From Runella sp. CRIBMP (GTDB lineage Bacteria; Bacteroidota; Bacteroidia; Cytophagales; Spirosomataceae), in NCBI RefSeq assembly GCF_009905605.1, contig NZ_JAAAKZ010000013.1:62001-126000 (forward strand): DNA of 64,000 bases, written 5' to 3'. The notes below the pieces were generated by a model, which saw only the letters and a program-made list of their open reading frames with translations, did no database searches and was not told the origin of the DNA. Positions 18,007 to 27,125 of the stretch are shown piece after piece. The position numbers and the translations under genes are program-made. The stretch's first letter is position 1. Every line of letters starts with the position of its first letter.

Positions 18007-20169
18007 ATGAAAAGAATGCTTTGCCTCTGCTTTTTTTTACTTCCGTATTTGGGCCCATGCCAAAAAACTGGAATTACTATTCAAACGGGGCAGCTGTTTT
18101 TCAAGGATGACCACTGGAAATTTATGGCCGGAGATTCATCAGCATGGGCGAATCCAAGCTACGATGATCGTCATTGGAAAAAAGCAACCACCTCACTACG
18201 GGACAATAAGGATCTTTGGAAAGCAAAAAAAGGCTGGTTTAGGTTAAAATTCAACCTTTCTAAAAAGTCCTTAAAAACGGACTATTCCCTCATTGTAAAA
18301 CAATTTGGCCACTCCGAACTGTATTTAGATGGGAAATTGGTGGCGACAACCAACAACTCTGATCCACAGGATTCAGCATCGCAGCTCAGGCTTATGCAAA
18401 TCCCGTTTACCGTCAAAGACACCAATACTCACGTTTTAGCCCTGCGATACTCATTTCGTTCGTCCCCGCTCTATTACGCCTCAACCGATGAAGATGCTTT
18501 CAAGCTCTGGCTTGAACCATCGCATCAGTCTATGCTCAACCAATTGGTCAATACTGCTTGGAATGCGGGCGTCGGCGGTATGCTGACGGGATTGTTTGGG
18601 ATACTCTCCCTACTTCATTTTCTTTTTTTTCGCGCCAACTCTAATCAAAAGGTTCACCTGATCTTAGCCTTTGCCACTTTTTGCTTTACTGTCCTGTTTG
18701 CGCTCAGTATTGTAGATGGCTTTACGGGAACTCTTACCCAAAAATCATTGCTGGATGTAGGGCAGACGTTAAGCATTCATCTGGCTTTTGGCTTGTTGTT
18801 GACTGCCGTTTACACTTTTTTAAAACGCCGACACGGTTGGTTCTTTTACTTTATTATTATCTCGTTGGTGGTTAGTTTTGGCTATCAATGCTTTATCGGG
18901 CCTTTACCTAATGGCCAATTTTTCATTCCTTTTTTTCTGGTGTTAATCGATTATATCAGAGTGAGTTGGCTGGGAAAACGACAGGGTGGTTCTGATAATA
19001 AATTACCTTGGAATTCGCTCCGTTTCTCCTTTTTTGCTTTACTGCTATTGATTCTTTCGGGAATCATAATGGGAATTGTGCAAAGCCTCACTGGGCTGGG
19101 AGACAATGCTTTTATCTTAGCTTTTGTGCTGCTTATTTTTGTTTTTTCAGTAGTGCTAAGCATTCCTATTGGCCTATCGCTCTCTTTGGTACAAGACTAT
19201 ACCCACACGTACAAATCCATGCGGCTGCATCTGGAAGAAGTCCAAAAACTTTCGGCCAAAACATTAGCTCAAGAGCAGGAAAAACAACATATTCTGGCTA
19301 CCCAGAACGAAACCCTTGAGCGTCAGGTAATGGAGCGAACCGCCGAGCTGAATCAGTCGCTCGAAACCTTGAAAGCTACGCAAGCCCAACTCATCCAAAA
19401 GGAAAAAATGGCCTCACTCGGAGAGTTGACCGCGGGCGTGGCCCATGAGATACAGAATCCGCTCAATTTTGTCAATAACTTCTCAGAAGTCTCCGTGGAT
19501 TTATTGGACGAGCTACAGGAAGAAAGGGAAAAATCTCTCGAACAACAGGACGTCGAGCTCGAACAGGAAATTCTGGCCGACTTACGACAGAACCTCCAAA
19601 AAATCACCCATCACGGGCAGCGGGCCAGTTCGATTGTGCGCAGTATGCTCGCGCACTCGCGCATATCATCGGGCCAAATGGAGCCAACCAACCTCAACGC
19701 CTTGGCCGACGAATACCTGCGGCTCGCCTACCACGGCCAACGAGCAACCCACCCAACTTTTAACTGCCAATTAATCACCGATTTCAGCGCCGATATTCCG
19801 ACCCTCCACCTTGCCACACAGGACATAGGACGCGTATTGCTCAACCTGTTTGGCAATGCCTTTTACGCCCTTCACCAAAAACAGCAACTTATTGCTGAAG
19901 CCTACGAACCAACAATTTGGGTAAGCACCGCTTTAAAAGAAGACAAAGCCGTAGAAATTCGCATCCGCGACAATGGGCTGGGCATTCCGCAAGCCATTAT
20001 TCAAAAGGTTTTTCAACCGTTTTTTACCACCAAACCCACGGGCGAGGGCACTGGGCTCGGGCTGTCGTTGTCGTACGATATTGTCACCAAAGGCCATCAG
20101 GGAACGTTGGACGTGACGAGTACCGAAGGAGAAGGGACGGAGTTTGTTATCACGCTGCCTGTTAAATAA
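18007..20169 (+). CDS. membrane sensor histidine kinase with an N-terminal jelly-roll-like sensor
   Basis: 720 residues. A signal peptide (about 1-20) precedes a periplasmic region (about 25-165) containing DDRHWKKATTS and FGHSELYLDGKLV, like the galactose-binding fold seen in glycosidases. About seven membrane spans follow (185-400), the 7TM-DISM type layout. A coiled coil (about 405-470) leads to the HisKA domain with phospho-accepting His480 in AHEIQNPLNFVNNFSE. The ATPase domain has the N box FGNAFYAL, DNGLGIP and GTGLGLSLSYDI. It should autophosphorylate on His480 and pass the phosphate to a response regulator, but none is adjacent. The M28 peptidase gene starts 36 bases downstream and may share its transcript. 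Confidence 0.9.
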   Translation: MKRMLCLCFFLLPYLGPCQKTGITIQTGQLFFKDDHWKFMAGDSSAWANPSYDDRHWKKATTSLRDNKDLWKAKKGWFRLKFNLSKKSLKTDYSLIVKQFGHSELYLDGKLVATTNNSDPQDSASQLRLMQIPFTVKDTNTHVLALRYSFRSSPLYYASTDEDAFKLWLEPSHQSMLNQLVNTAWNAGVGGMLTGLFGILSLLHFLFFRANSNQKVHLILAFATFCFTVLFALSIVDGFTGTLTQKSLLDVGQTLSIHLAFGLLLTAVYTFLKRRHGWFFYFIIISLVVSFGYQCFIGPLPNGQFFIPFFLVLIDYIRVSWLGKRQGGSDNKLPWNSLRFSFFALLLLILSGIIMGIVQSLTGLGDNAFILAFVLLIFVFSVVLSIPIGLSLSLVQDYTHTYKSMRLHLEEVQKLSAKTLAQEQEKQHILATQNETLERQVMERTAELNQSLETLKATQAQLIQKEKMASLGELTAGVAHEIQNPLNFVNNFSEVSVDLLDELQEEREKSLEQQDVELEQEILADLRQNLQKITHHGQRASSIVRSMLAHSRISSGQMEPTNLNALADEYLRLAYHGQRATHPTFNCQLITDFSADIPTLHLATQDIGRVLLNLFGNAFYALHQKQQLIAEAYEPTIWVSTALKEDKAVEIRIRDNGLGIPQAIIQKVFQPFFTTKPTGEGTGLGLSLSYDIVTKGHQGTLDVTSTEGEGTEFVITLPVK

Positions 20170-20205
20170 GAACAATTAATTATTCCACATCCACTCATAA
20201 AAAAG

Positions 20206-21252
20206 ATGCAAATCTTCTATATTCGTTCAGCATCCATCCTTATTTATGCCGTTTTTACGCTACAATGCCTTGCCCAACCTTCCGTTTCGGAAGTTTGGGT
20301 TTCAGAATCATTACTGAAAAAACACGTTTATACATTAGCTTCCGACAGCTTACAAGGGCGAGAAACGGGAACCATCGGGCAATTCAGAGCCGCTGGTTAT
20401 TGTCTTGAAACTTTTAATAAAAATCATTTACAACCTATTTTTCAGTTGGATAGTGTAGGGGGGAGTTTCTTACAAAAATATTACTTTACACCCGCTTTAG
20501 TGTCTTTTTTTGGCAGGATGGCTGTCGTAGCCAAGCGTAGTGAACTGTCAAATCCCCCATCGGCTGAAAATAGTCAAGTACTATTTGCCCATAACGTGGG
20601 CGGTTTGCTCGTGGGCACGGACCTAAAAAACGAGATTATTATTATTTCTGCTCACTATGATCATTTGGGAAAGCAGGGAAACCTAATTTACAATGGAGCA
20701 GACGACAATGCCTCCGGTACGGCCTCGGTGTTGGCCATAGCCGCCGCCTTTGACAGTCTAGTGCAGCAGGGCATCAAGCCGCGTCGCAGTATCTTATTTT
20801 TATTATTTTCGGGCGAAGAAGGCGGTCTGATAGGCTCCCAGTATTTTGTGGCGGCAAGTCCTTTTGCCATGAGTCAAATCCTCTGCAATCTAAACGTCGA
20901 TATGGTGGGACGAACCGATTGGAAACACCGAAAAAAAACCAACTACTGCTACTTGATTACGGGAAAATCAGATACTGAGCTAAAACAAACCATTGAAATC
21001 GCCAACCAACAAACGGTCAAGCTTAGTATCGACTACAGCTATGATTCAGAAAACGACCCCAGTCAATTTTACTATCGTTCTGACCATTACAATTTTGCCA
21101 AAAAGGGCATTCCGATTGCCTTTTTTATGGACGGCGAACACCCTGACTATCACCAACCTTCGGATACAGCTGACAAAATCAACTACAACATACTACAAAA
21201 ACGAGCTACTTTGATATTTCAAAGTGCATGGATGATGGCGAATCCGAAGTAG
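20206..21252 (+). CDS. exported M28 family zinc peptidase
   Basis: 348 residues with a signal peptide ending CLAQ (about residue 24). All five di-zinc ligands of M28 aminopeptidases can be placed: His in SAHYDHLG, Asp in GADDNASG, Glu in GEEGG, Asp in NVDMVGR and His in DHYNFAKKG. It probably trims N-terminal residues from peptides in the periplasm or outside. It lacks a PA domain. It follows the histidine kinase closely on the same strand. Confidence 0.9.
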   Translation: MQIFYIRSASILIYAVFTLQCLAQPSVSEVWVSESLLKKHVYTLASDSLQGRETGTIGQFRAAGYCLETFNKNHLQPIFQLDSVGGSFLQKYYFTPALVSFFGRMAVVAKRSELSNPPSAENSQVLFAHNVGGLLVGTDLKNEIIIISAHYDHLGKQGNLIYNGADDNASGTASVLAIAAAFDSLVQQGIKPRRSILFLLFSGEEGGLIGSQYFVAASPFAMSQILCNLNVDMVGRTDWKHRKKTNYCYLITGKSDTELKQTIEIANQQTVKLSIDYSYDSENDPSQFYYRSDHYNFAKKGIPIAFFMDGEHPDYHQPSDTADKINYNILQKRATLIFQSAWMMANPK

Positions 21253-21294
21253 ACGATTTTTCGCGGCAATACCATTTACCAGACTCCGCTTTTC

Positions 21295-21326
21295 ATTGCA
21301 GCTTCATTGAAAAAAACGTAACTTTG
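21295..21326 (+). promoter_or_regulatory. predicted promoter of the MNT-HEPN pair
   Basis: ATTG (21295-21298), 20 bases, then TAACTTTG (21319-21326). The minus-7 box fits TAnnTTTG exactly and the minus-33 box with one mismatch. It lies 71 bases before the nucleotidyltransferase start. Confidence 0.4.
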
Positions 21327-21397
21327 GGTAAACTTTCACCAAAGCAAAACATAAATTTTCCTTCATTAAACCGCCTTACGATACTCCATTGAGTCCT

Positions 21398-21685
21398 ATG
21401 CAATCTCTCAAAGACATCTTGCACTATTTGGCAAATCCAAATTTTTACCAAACATACAACTTGGAAAGAATCGGGGTTTTTGGCTCAATGGCGCGTGGAG
21501 AAGTGGCCAATGATTTGGACTTATTGATTGATGCCGACCCACGAGATTTCAAAAAATGGATCCAATTTAAAGAGAAAATCGAATCTGACTTGGCTATTAA
21601 AGTAGATATTATGTTTGAAAAATATGCCGATCCAATCATTCTACACAGAGCAAAAAAAGAAGTAATTTATGCGATCAGATATTAA
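21398..21685 (+). CDS. mntA: MntA-like nucleotidyltransferase (antitoxin of MNT-HEPN pair)
   Basis: 95 residues from the ATG at 21398 (a TTG at 21389 would add three). The minimal nucleotidyltransferase core reads GSMARGEVANDLDLLID: Gly-Ser, then D-x-D. The spacing between GS and DxD is 8 residues, shorter than the 9-10 usual in the family, and the common Ser before the first Asp is Asn. A third acidic site is in KVDIMFE. In type VII toxin-antitoxin systems MntA adds AMP to a Tyr of the HEPN toxin and so blocks it. It overlaps the HEPN gene by 17 bases, which fits translational coupling. Confidence 0.85.
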   Translation: MQSLKDILHYLANPNFYQTYNLERIGVFGSMARGEVANDLDLLIDADPRDFKKWIQFKEKIESDLAIKVDIMFEKYADPIILHRAKKEVIYAIRY

Positions 21686-22112
21686 AAATGATTTAGTCTA
21701 TTTGCTCCGAATTCTTGAATCTATTGGAAAAATACAACTCTATATCGCTGATTTTGAGGAAGCACTTGGCTTTTTTAAAGCCAATGACCAGCAAAACTTT
21801 AATGCTTCCCTAATGTTGCTTATTAATATTGGTGAGCAAAGCAATCGAGTGAGTGATGCATTAAAAACAAAGCACTCAAGTTTAGCTTGGTCTCAAATTA
21901 AAGGGTTTCGTAATCGAATCGCTCACGACTATATTGGTATTGACCGTTTTATCACTTTTGATATTCTTCAAAATGAATTGCCTGCATTAAAAGGTCAATT
22001 AGAACTTATTGTACGCTTGGAAATGCTGGATGGAAATTTTGACAGAGAAGAATACGAACTCGCTCAAACCAGTGAATACTATACCCATATTGATTATAAA
22101 AACATTGCTTAA
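21669..22112 (+). CDS. hepT: HepT-like HEPN toxin
   Basis: 147 residues, mostly helical. The motif RNRIAHDY matches the HEPN RNase signature R-x4-H-x-Y, including the Tyr that MntA AMPylates. In characterised pairs HepT cuts RNA, including tRNA, when the antitoxin is lost. The pair sits between the M28 peptidase and dnaE; the gap before dnaE is only 9 bases, so some dnaE transcription may pass through it. Confidence 0.87.
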   Translation: MRSDIKNDLVYLLRILESIGKIQLYIADFEEALGFFKANDQQNFNASLMLLINIGEQSNRVSDALKTKHSSLAWSQIKGFRNRIAHDYIGIDRFITFDILQNELPALKGQLELIVRLEMLDGNFDREEYELAQTSEYYTHIDYKNIA

Positions 22113-22121
22113 TACCCCAAT

Positions 22122-25100
22122 ATGCAATTCTCCCACCTCCACTGCCATACCCAATACTCCCTACTCGACGGCGCGGCCGATATAAAAAAGCTGTTTAAGA
22201 AAGCCAAAGCCGACGAGATGCCCGCCATCGCCATCACCGACCACGGCAACATGTTCGGTGTGTTTGAATTCGTGGCCGAAGGCCACAAAACGGGCATCAA
22301 GCCCATTGTGGGCTGTGAGTTTTATTTGGTAGAAGACCGCCACAAAAAACAGTTTACCAAAGAACAAAAAGACGTACGCCGCCACCAACTGTTACTGGCC
22401 AAAAACGCCGAAGGCTACCGCAACTTAGCCAAACTTTGCTCGCTGGGGTTCATTGAAGGGATGTATGGCAAGTACCCGCGTATCGACAAAGAACTGTTGG
22501 TAAAATACCACAAAGGACTTATCGCCACTACCTGCTGCATTGGGGCAAGTGTGCCGCAGGCCATCATCAAAAAAGGCGAAGAAGCTGGGCGGCAAGAGTT
22601 TAAATGGTGGTTGGATTTATTCGGTGACGACTACTACGTAGAAATCCAACGTCACGGTATCCGCGACCAAATCATTGCCAACGACGCCCTGCTCAAATAC
22701 GCCAAAGAGTTCAACGTCAAGGTGATATGCTCCAACGACAGCCACTATGTAGAACAAGACGATGCCAACGCGCACGATATTTTACTTTGTGTAAACACTG
22801 GCGATAAACAAGCCACCCCCACCAATAAGGATTTTGACGACGCCAATCCGATGCCCAAAGGCACCCGCTTTGCGTTTTTCAACGATGAATTTTATTTCAA
22901 AACCAAATCCGAAATGCTCAAGACGTTCAGCGACCTACCCGAATCGCTGGACAATACGCAGGAAATCGTGGATAAAGTAGAATTGCTGAAGCTCAACCGC
23001 GACATTCTGCTGCCCAACTTCCCCATTCCAGAAGAATTTAAGAAGCACACTATTTCTCAAATGATTGACTTCAACGGCAAGATGAAAGAACTCACCGCCG
23101 ACGTCCTCAATCAATGGGAATACCTCAAACACTGGACCTTTGAGGGCGCACGGAAGAAATACAAAGAGATTACGCCCGAAATTGAAGAGCGCCTCAACTT
23201 TGAGTTGAACACCATCAAAAACATGGGTTTCCCTGGCTACTTCCTCATCGTGGCCGACTTCATTCAAGCGGGCCGCGATATGGGCGTGCTCATCGGCCCT
23301 GGGCGCGGCTCGGCGGCGGGGAGCGCGGTGGCCTACGCGATTGGTATCACCAACATCGACCCCATCAAGTACGACCTGCTGTTTGAGCGTTTTCTCAATC
23401 CCGACCGTATCTCCATGCCCGATATTGATACGGACTTCGACGACGAAGGCCGCCAAAAAGTGATTGATTATGTGGTGCAGAAATACGGCAAAAACCAAGT
23501 AGCGCAAATCATTACCTACGGCACTATGGCCGCCAAATCGTCCATCAAAGACGTGGCGCGAGTCATGGACCTGCCGCTGGCCGAAGCCAACGCCGTGGTG
23601 AAGTTGGTGCCTGATAAGCCTACTTACAACATGAACCTGAACAAGGTTTTTAACGTACCCATCGAAAAAATGGCGGAAATCATTTCGCCCGATGAGGTCG
23701 AAAACCTGAAAAAACTGCGCGAAATGCTCAAAGGCAACGACCTCACTGCCAGAGTATTGAAGGAGGCGCAGAAGCTGGAAGGCACCGTCCGCAACGTGGG
23801 TATCCACGCGGCAGGAATCATCATTGCGCCCGAGGATTTAACCAATCTGATTCCCGTTAGTACTTCAAAAGAATCAGAATTGCTCATTACGCAGTACGAA
23901 GGAAAAATCATTGAAGATGCGGGCGTTATCAAAATGGACTTTTTGGGGTTGCGCAACCTCACCATCATCAAAGAAGCCCTGCGCATGATTGAGGCCAACC
24001 ACGGCGTCAAAATCGACATCGACTATATTCCGCTCGACGACCCCAAAGTTTTTGAACTCTTCCAACGCGGTGATACCAACGCCGTGTTTCAGTTTGAATC
24101 CGACGGCATGAAAAAATACATGCGTGAGCTCAAACCCGACCGTTTTGAAGACCTCATCGCCATGAATGCCCTCTATCGTCCTGGGCCAATTGCCTATATT
24201 CCCAACTTTATTAATCGTAAACATGGACGTGAAAAAGTCGAATATGACCTTCCCGAAATGGAAGAATATTTGGCAGATACCTACGGGATTTGTGTGACAG
24301 GCGACACGCTCATCCATGATGCTAAAACGGGAGAAAGAGTACGTATTGATAGCCTTCAGCACCGCGTAGGCACGTTCTGGGTACAGGGAGTAAACGAAGC
24401 TTTGCAGCCCCAAAGCGCCCCTATTACCCATTGGGTTTGCAACGGTGAAAAAGAAGTGTTAGAACTTACATTAAAAAATGGTAGTCGCGTGAAACTGACC
24501 GCCGACCACCAAGTTTTGACCGAAACAGGCTGGCGTAAAGCAGGAGAATTAGGTGTAGGAAGTGCCATTGCTACACCTCGAAAATTGTTGGTTGAAAATG
24601 AAAAGGAATACGACCGTGACAAACTGCGCGTTTTGGCCTACATTTTGGCCGATGGCTCATTGAGTGGTTGTGGTGCTACTGCCGATTTTGTTTCAAAATC
24701 CCCCGAACTGATTCATGCTTATACCGATAGCCTCAACGCCTTTGAACGCGTGGAAGCCCGCACGTTACAACAAGTACGAGACGTAACCCGTGTGATGGTG
24801 GCAGGCACTGAGAAAACGCATTACCACGAAACAAATTCGTTGGTATTTCAACTACGTGAATGGGGATTAAAAACAATGAAAGGCGGTTGTCGTTCAGACG
24901 AAAAATTTGTACCTGAGTTTATTTTTGGTCTTTCGGAAGATACGATTGCTTTTTTCTTGGCATCACTTTGGGATTGCGATGGTCATATTGCCAATGATTT
25001 ATGCCATTTCAAAACCATTTCGCCACGATTGGCCAACGACGTCAAGACCTTACTTTTACGGTTAGGAATATATAGTATCACTTACGAATCTTATTATCAC

Positions 25101-27083
25101 AACAATCGCCGTGACCAAGAAATGACCGCCTACCAAGTAACGGTCTATAACTTGAAATCATTTGCTGAGTTCATTGCCCCACATTTGGTTGTGAAATCAA
25201 TGAAAGAGGTAAAATTAACGGGCCACGAAGTACACGATTCTATTTCAAGACAATTATTTTTAGATGAATTGGGGCAAGTTTGGAAAGGGTCAGGACGAGG
25301 GCTAATGGAAAAATACGGTTTTGACCGTCAGCATCTTTTACCCCATAAGATTGAAAAATGCCCTCGTATAAGTCGTAGTGCCGTTTTGCCGCTCACCAAA
25401 CAACTTCCGCTCGAACGCACTTCGCGGATTTTAAATGTTCGTTGGGAGGAAATTACTGAAATTCGGTCAATCGGTAAGGAAAAAGTGTATGATATTACGG
25501 TAGCAGGAATCCACAATTTTGTAGGTAACAACATCATTCTTCACAACTGTACCTATCAAGAACAGATCATGCTTCTCTCGCAAAAGCTAGCCAATTTTAC
25601 GAAAGGCGACGCCGACGTTTTGCGGAAAGCGATGGGGAAAAAGCAAATTGAGGTCTTGAACAAAATGAAGAGTAAGTTTGTGGAAGGCGGTAAGAAAAAT
25701 GGCCTCGACGAAAAGAAACTCGACAAAGTTTGGACCGACTGGGAAGCCTTTGCTTCGTATGCCTTTAACAAATCGCACTCAACTTGTTATGCGTTTGTGG
25801 CTTACCAAACAGCCTACCTCAAATCGCACTATCCGTCGGAATACATGGCGGCGGTGATGACGAGTTCGTTGGGCAACATCGAAAAACTCACTTTCTTTTT
25901 GGAGGAATGTAAGGCCATCGGCCTGTCGGTACTCGGCCCCGACGTCAACGAATCGGAGCGGCGATTTGGTGTCAACAAACGCGGCGAGATTCGCTTTGGG
26001 CTGGGCGGTATCAAAGGCACGGGCGACGCCGCCGTGGAAAGCATCATCGAAGAGCGCGACAAAAACGGCCCATACAAAGATATTTATGATTTTATGACCC
26101 GCGTCAACTTGCGGACTGTCAACAAAAAAACCATTGAATCGCTGGCCTACGCGGGGGCGTTTGATTTGTTTGAGGACTTCCACCGCGCTCAATATTTTAC
26201 GACGATAGACGGGGAGCAACAAAATCTCATCGAAAAGCTCATCCGCTACGCCAACGCCGTGCAAGCCGAAAAATCCAACGCCCAAGCCTCGCTGTTTGGA
26301 GGATTTGGCGGCGGTCGGTCCGACATTGCGCGACCCAAAGCGCCCAACGTGGAGCCATGGGGCGATATTGAGCGGTTGCGTTTTGAAAAAGACGTAGTAG
26401 GCTTCTACATCTCTGGCCATCCACTCGACATGTTCCGACTTGAACTCGACAACTTCTGTACCTGCACGCTCGACCGCGTCATGGCAACCTCCGAGCTCGT
26501 CGAAACGAGCGACGAGGAAAGCCCCGAAACCACTGGGCCCGTCAACGTCGAAATTGGCGGAAAGCCGCTGTTGTTTGGCAAAGACGTGACCGTGGCGGGC
26601 ATAGTGAGCAGTTTTCAGATTCGGACCACCAAAACGGGCAATCCGTTTTGTATTTTTAAACTGGAAGACTACGCCGGCTCGATGGAAATGGCGCTTTTCG
26701 GCGAAGATTTCGTAAAGTTTTCGGCCTACATCCAAACGGGTCACTTCCTATTTGTGAAAGGCAAAATCCAAAACCGCTGGAAGTCAGAAGACCAATACGA
26801 GTTTAAAATCAGCTCAATGCAGCTACTAAGCGAAGTGCGCGAAAAACTCACCAAAGAGATTCGTTTACAGTTGGATCTAGACCTGCTCGACGGGGTATTG
26901 GTGGCCAAGCTCAACGAAGCCGTGCAGGCGCATCCTGGCAACTGCTCGCTGTCGGTTTCGGTATTAGACAACCTCACCCGTACCGAGATAAAACTCCAAT
27001 CCCGACTCCACCGCGTAGCCCCCACCAACGCTTTTTTCAAACTGCTAGAAAGCATGGGCGGCGTGAAGTTTTCGGTGAATTGA
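22122..27083 (+). CDS. dnaE: DNA polymerase III alpha subunit interrupted by an intein
   Basis: 1653 residues as encoded; removing residues 724-1142 gives a 1234-residue DnaE, a normal length. The PHP domain opens MQFSHLHCHTQYSLLDGA with ITDHGN. The polymerase core has GPGRGSAAGS and the catalytic Asp residues in PDIDTDFDD (from residue 434). YAFNKSHSTCYAFVAYQTAY, where cyanobacterial split inteins sit, is intact. A C-terminal OB fold (VTVAGIVSSFQIRTTKTG) is present. This is the replicative polymerase. The extein junction reads TYGI-CTYQEQ, in place of the usual TYGI-xx-YQEQ. Confidence 0.96.
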   Translation: MQFSHLHCHTQYSLLDGAADIKKLFKKAKADEMPAIAITDHGNMFGVFEFVAEGHKTGIKPIVGCEFYLVEDRHKKQFTKEQKDVRRHQLLLAKNAEGYRNLAKLCSLGFIEGMYGKYPRIDKELLVKYHKGLIATTCCIGASVPQAIIKKGEEAGRQEFKWWLDLFGDDYYVEIQRHGIRDQIIANDALLKYAKEFNVKVICSNDSHYVEQDDANAHDILLCVNTGDKQATPTNKDFDDANPMPKGTRFAFFNDEFYFKTKSEMLKTFSDLPESLDNTQEIVDKVELLKLNRDILLPNFPIPEEFKKHTISQMIDFNGKMKELTADVLNQWEYLKHWTFEGARKKYKEITPEIEERLNFELNTIKNMGFPGYFLIVADFIQAGRDMGVLIGPGRGSAAGSAVAYAIGITNIDPIKYDLLFERFLNPDRISMPDIDTDFDDEGRQKVIDYVVQKYGKNQVAQIITYGTMAAKSSIKDVARVMDLPLAEANAVVKLVPDKPTYNMNLNKVFNVPIEKMAEIISPDEVENLKKLREMLKGNDLTARVLKEAQKLEGTVRNVGIHAAGIIIAPEDLTNLIPVSTSKESELLITQYEGKIIEDAGVIKMDFLGLRNLTIIKEALRMIEANHGVKIDIDYIPLDDPKVFELFQRGDTNAVFQFESDGMKKYMRELKPDRFEDLIAMNALYRPGPIAYIPNFINRKHGREKVEYDLPEMEEYLADTYGICVTGDTLIHDAKTGERVRIDSLQHRVGTFWVQGVNEALQPQSAPITHWVCNGEKEVLELTLKNGSRVKLTADHQVLTETGWRKAGELGVGSAIATPRKLLVENEKEYDRDKLRVLAYILADGSLSGCGATADFVSKSPELIHAYTDSLNAFERVEARTLQQVRDVTRVMVAGTEKTHYHETNSLVFQLREWGLKTMKGGCRSDEKFVPEFIFGLSEDTIAFFLASLWDCDGHIANDLCHFKTISPRLANDVKTLLLRLGIYSITYESYYHNNRRDQEMTAYQVTVYNLKSFAEFIAPHLVVKSMKEVKLTGHEVHDSISRQLFLDELGQVWKGSGRGLMEKYGFDRQHLLPHKIEKCPRISRSAVLPLTKQLPLERTSRILNVRWEEITEIRSIGKEKVYDITVAGIHNFVGNNIILHNCTYQEQIMLLSQKLANFTKGDADVLRKAMGKKQIEVLNKMKSKFVEGGKKNGLDEKKLDKVWTDWEAFASYAFNKSHSTCYAFVAYQTAYLKSHYPSEYMAAVMTSSLGNIEKLTFFLEECKAIGLSVLGPDVNESERRFGVNKRGEIRFGLGGIKGTGDAAVESIIEERDKNGPYKDIYDFMTRVNLRTVNKKTIESLAYAGAFDLFEDFHRAQYFTTIDGEQQNLIEKLIRYANAVQAEKSNAQASLFGGFGGGRSDIARPKAPNVEPWGDIERLRFEKDVVGFYISGHPLDMFRLELDNFCTCTLDRVMATSELVETSDEESPETTGPVNVEIGGKPLLFGKDVTVAGIVSSFQIRTTKTGNPFCIFKLEDYAGSMEMALFGEDFVKFSAYIQTGHFLFVKGKIQNRWKSEDQYEFKISSMQLLSEVREKLTKEIRLQLDLDLLDGVLVAKLNEAVQAHPGNCSLSVSVLDNLTRTEIKLQSRLHRVAPTNAFFKLLESMGGVKFSVN
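24291..25547 (+). mobile_element. DnaE intein with LAGLIDADG homing endonuclease
   Basis: In-frame insertion of 419 residues (724-1142 of the precursor). Block A starts at Cys724 (CVTGDTLIHDAKTG). Block B has TADH with Thr793 and His796. Two LAGLIDADG motifs follow: VLAYILADGSL (Asp844) and FLASLWDCDGH (Asp953). The C-terminal blocks are KVYDITVAGIHNFVGNN and a final His-Asn, followed by Cys1143 as the +1 residue. All residues needed for protein splicing are present. Base use inside is more AT-rich than in the flanking dnaE. The endonuclease motifs look intact, so the intein may still be mobile. Confidence 0.94.
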
Positions 27084-27100
27084 TGGACAAAATAAATTTG
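27069..27100 (+). promoter_or_regulatory. predicted promoter of the restriction-modification operon
   Basis: TTTT (27069-27072), 20 bases, then TAAATTTG (27093-27100), matching the TTTG-N19-21-TAnnTTTG pattern with one mismatch. It overlaps the end of dnaE and lies 25 bases before the methylase start. Confidence 0.45.
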
Positions 27101-27125
27101 AAACATATCTTTAAATAAAACTAGA

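Noticed and set aside
22935-23807. Minus-strand open frame of 290 codons inside dnaE
   Set aside because: Antisense shadow of the polymerase core; no coherent protein family.
25779-26744. Minus-strand open frame of 321 codons inside dnaE
   Set aside because: Antisense to well-conserved DnaE residues, His/Phe/Val-rich with no recognisable domain; an artefact of GC-rich codon use on the coding strand.
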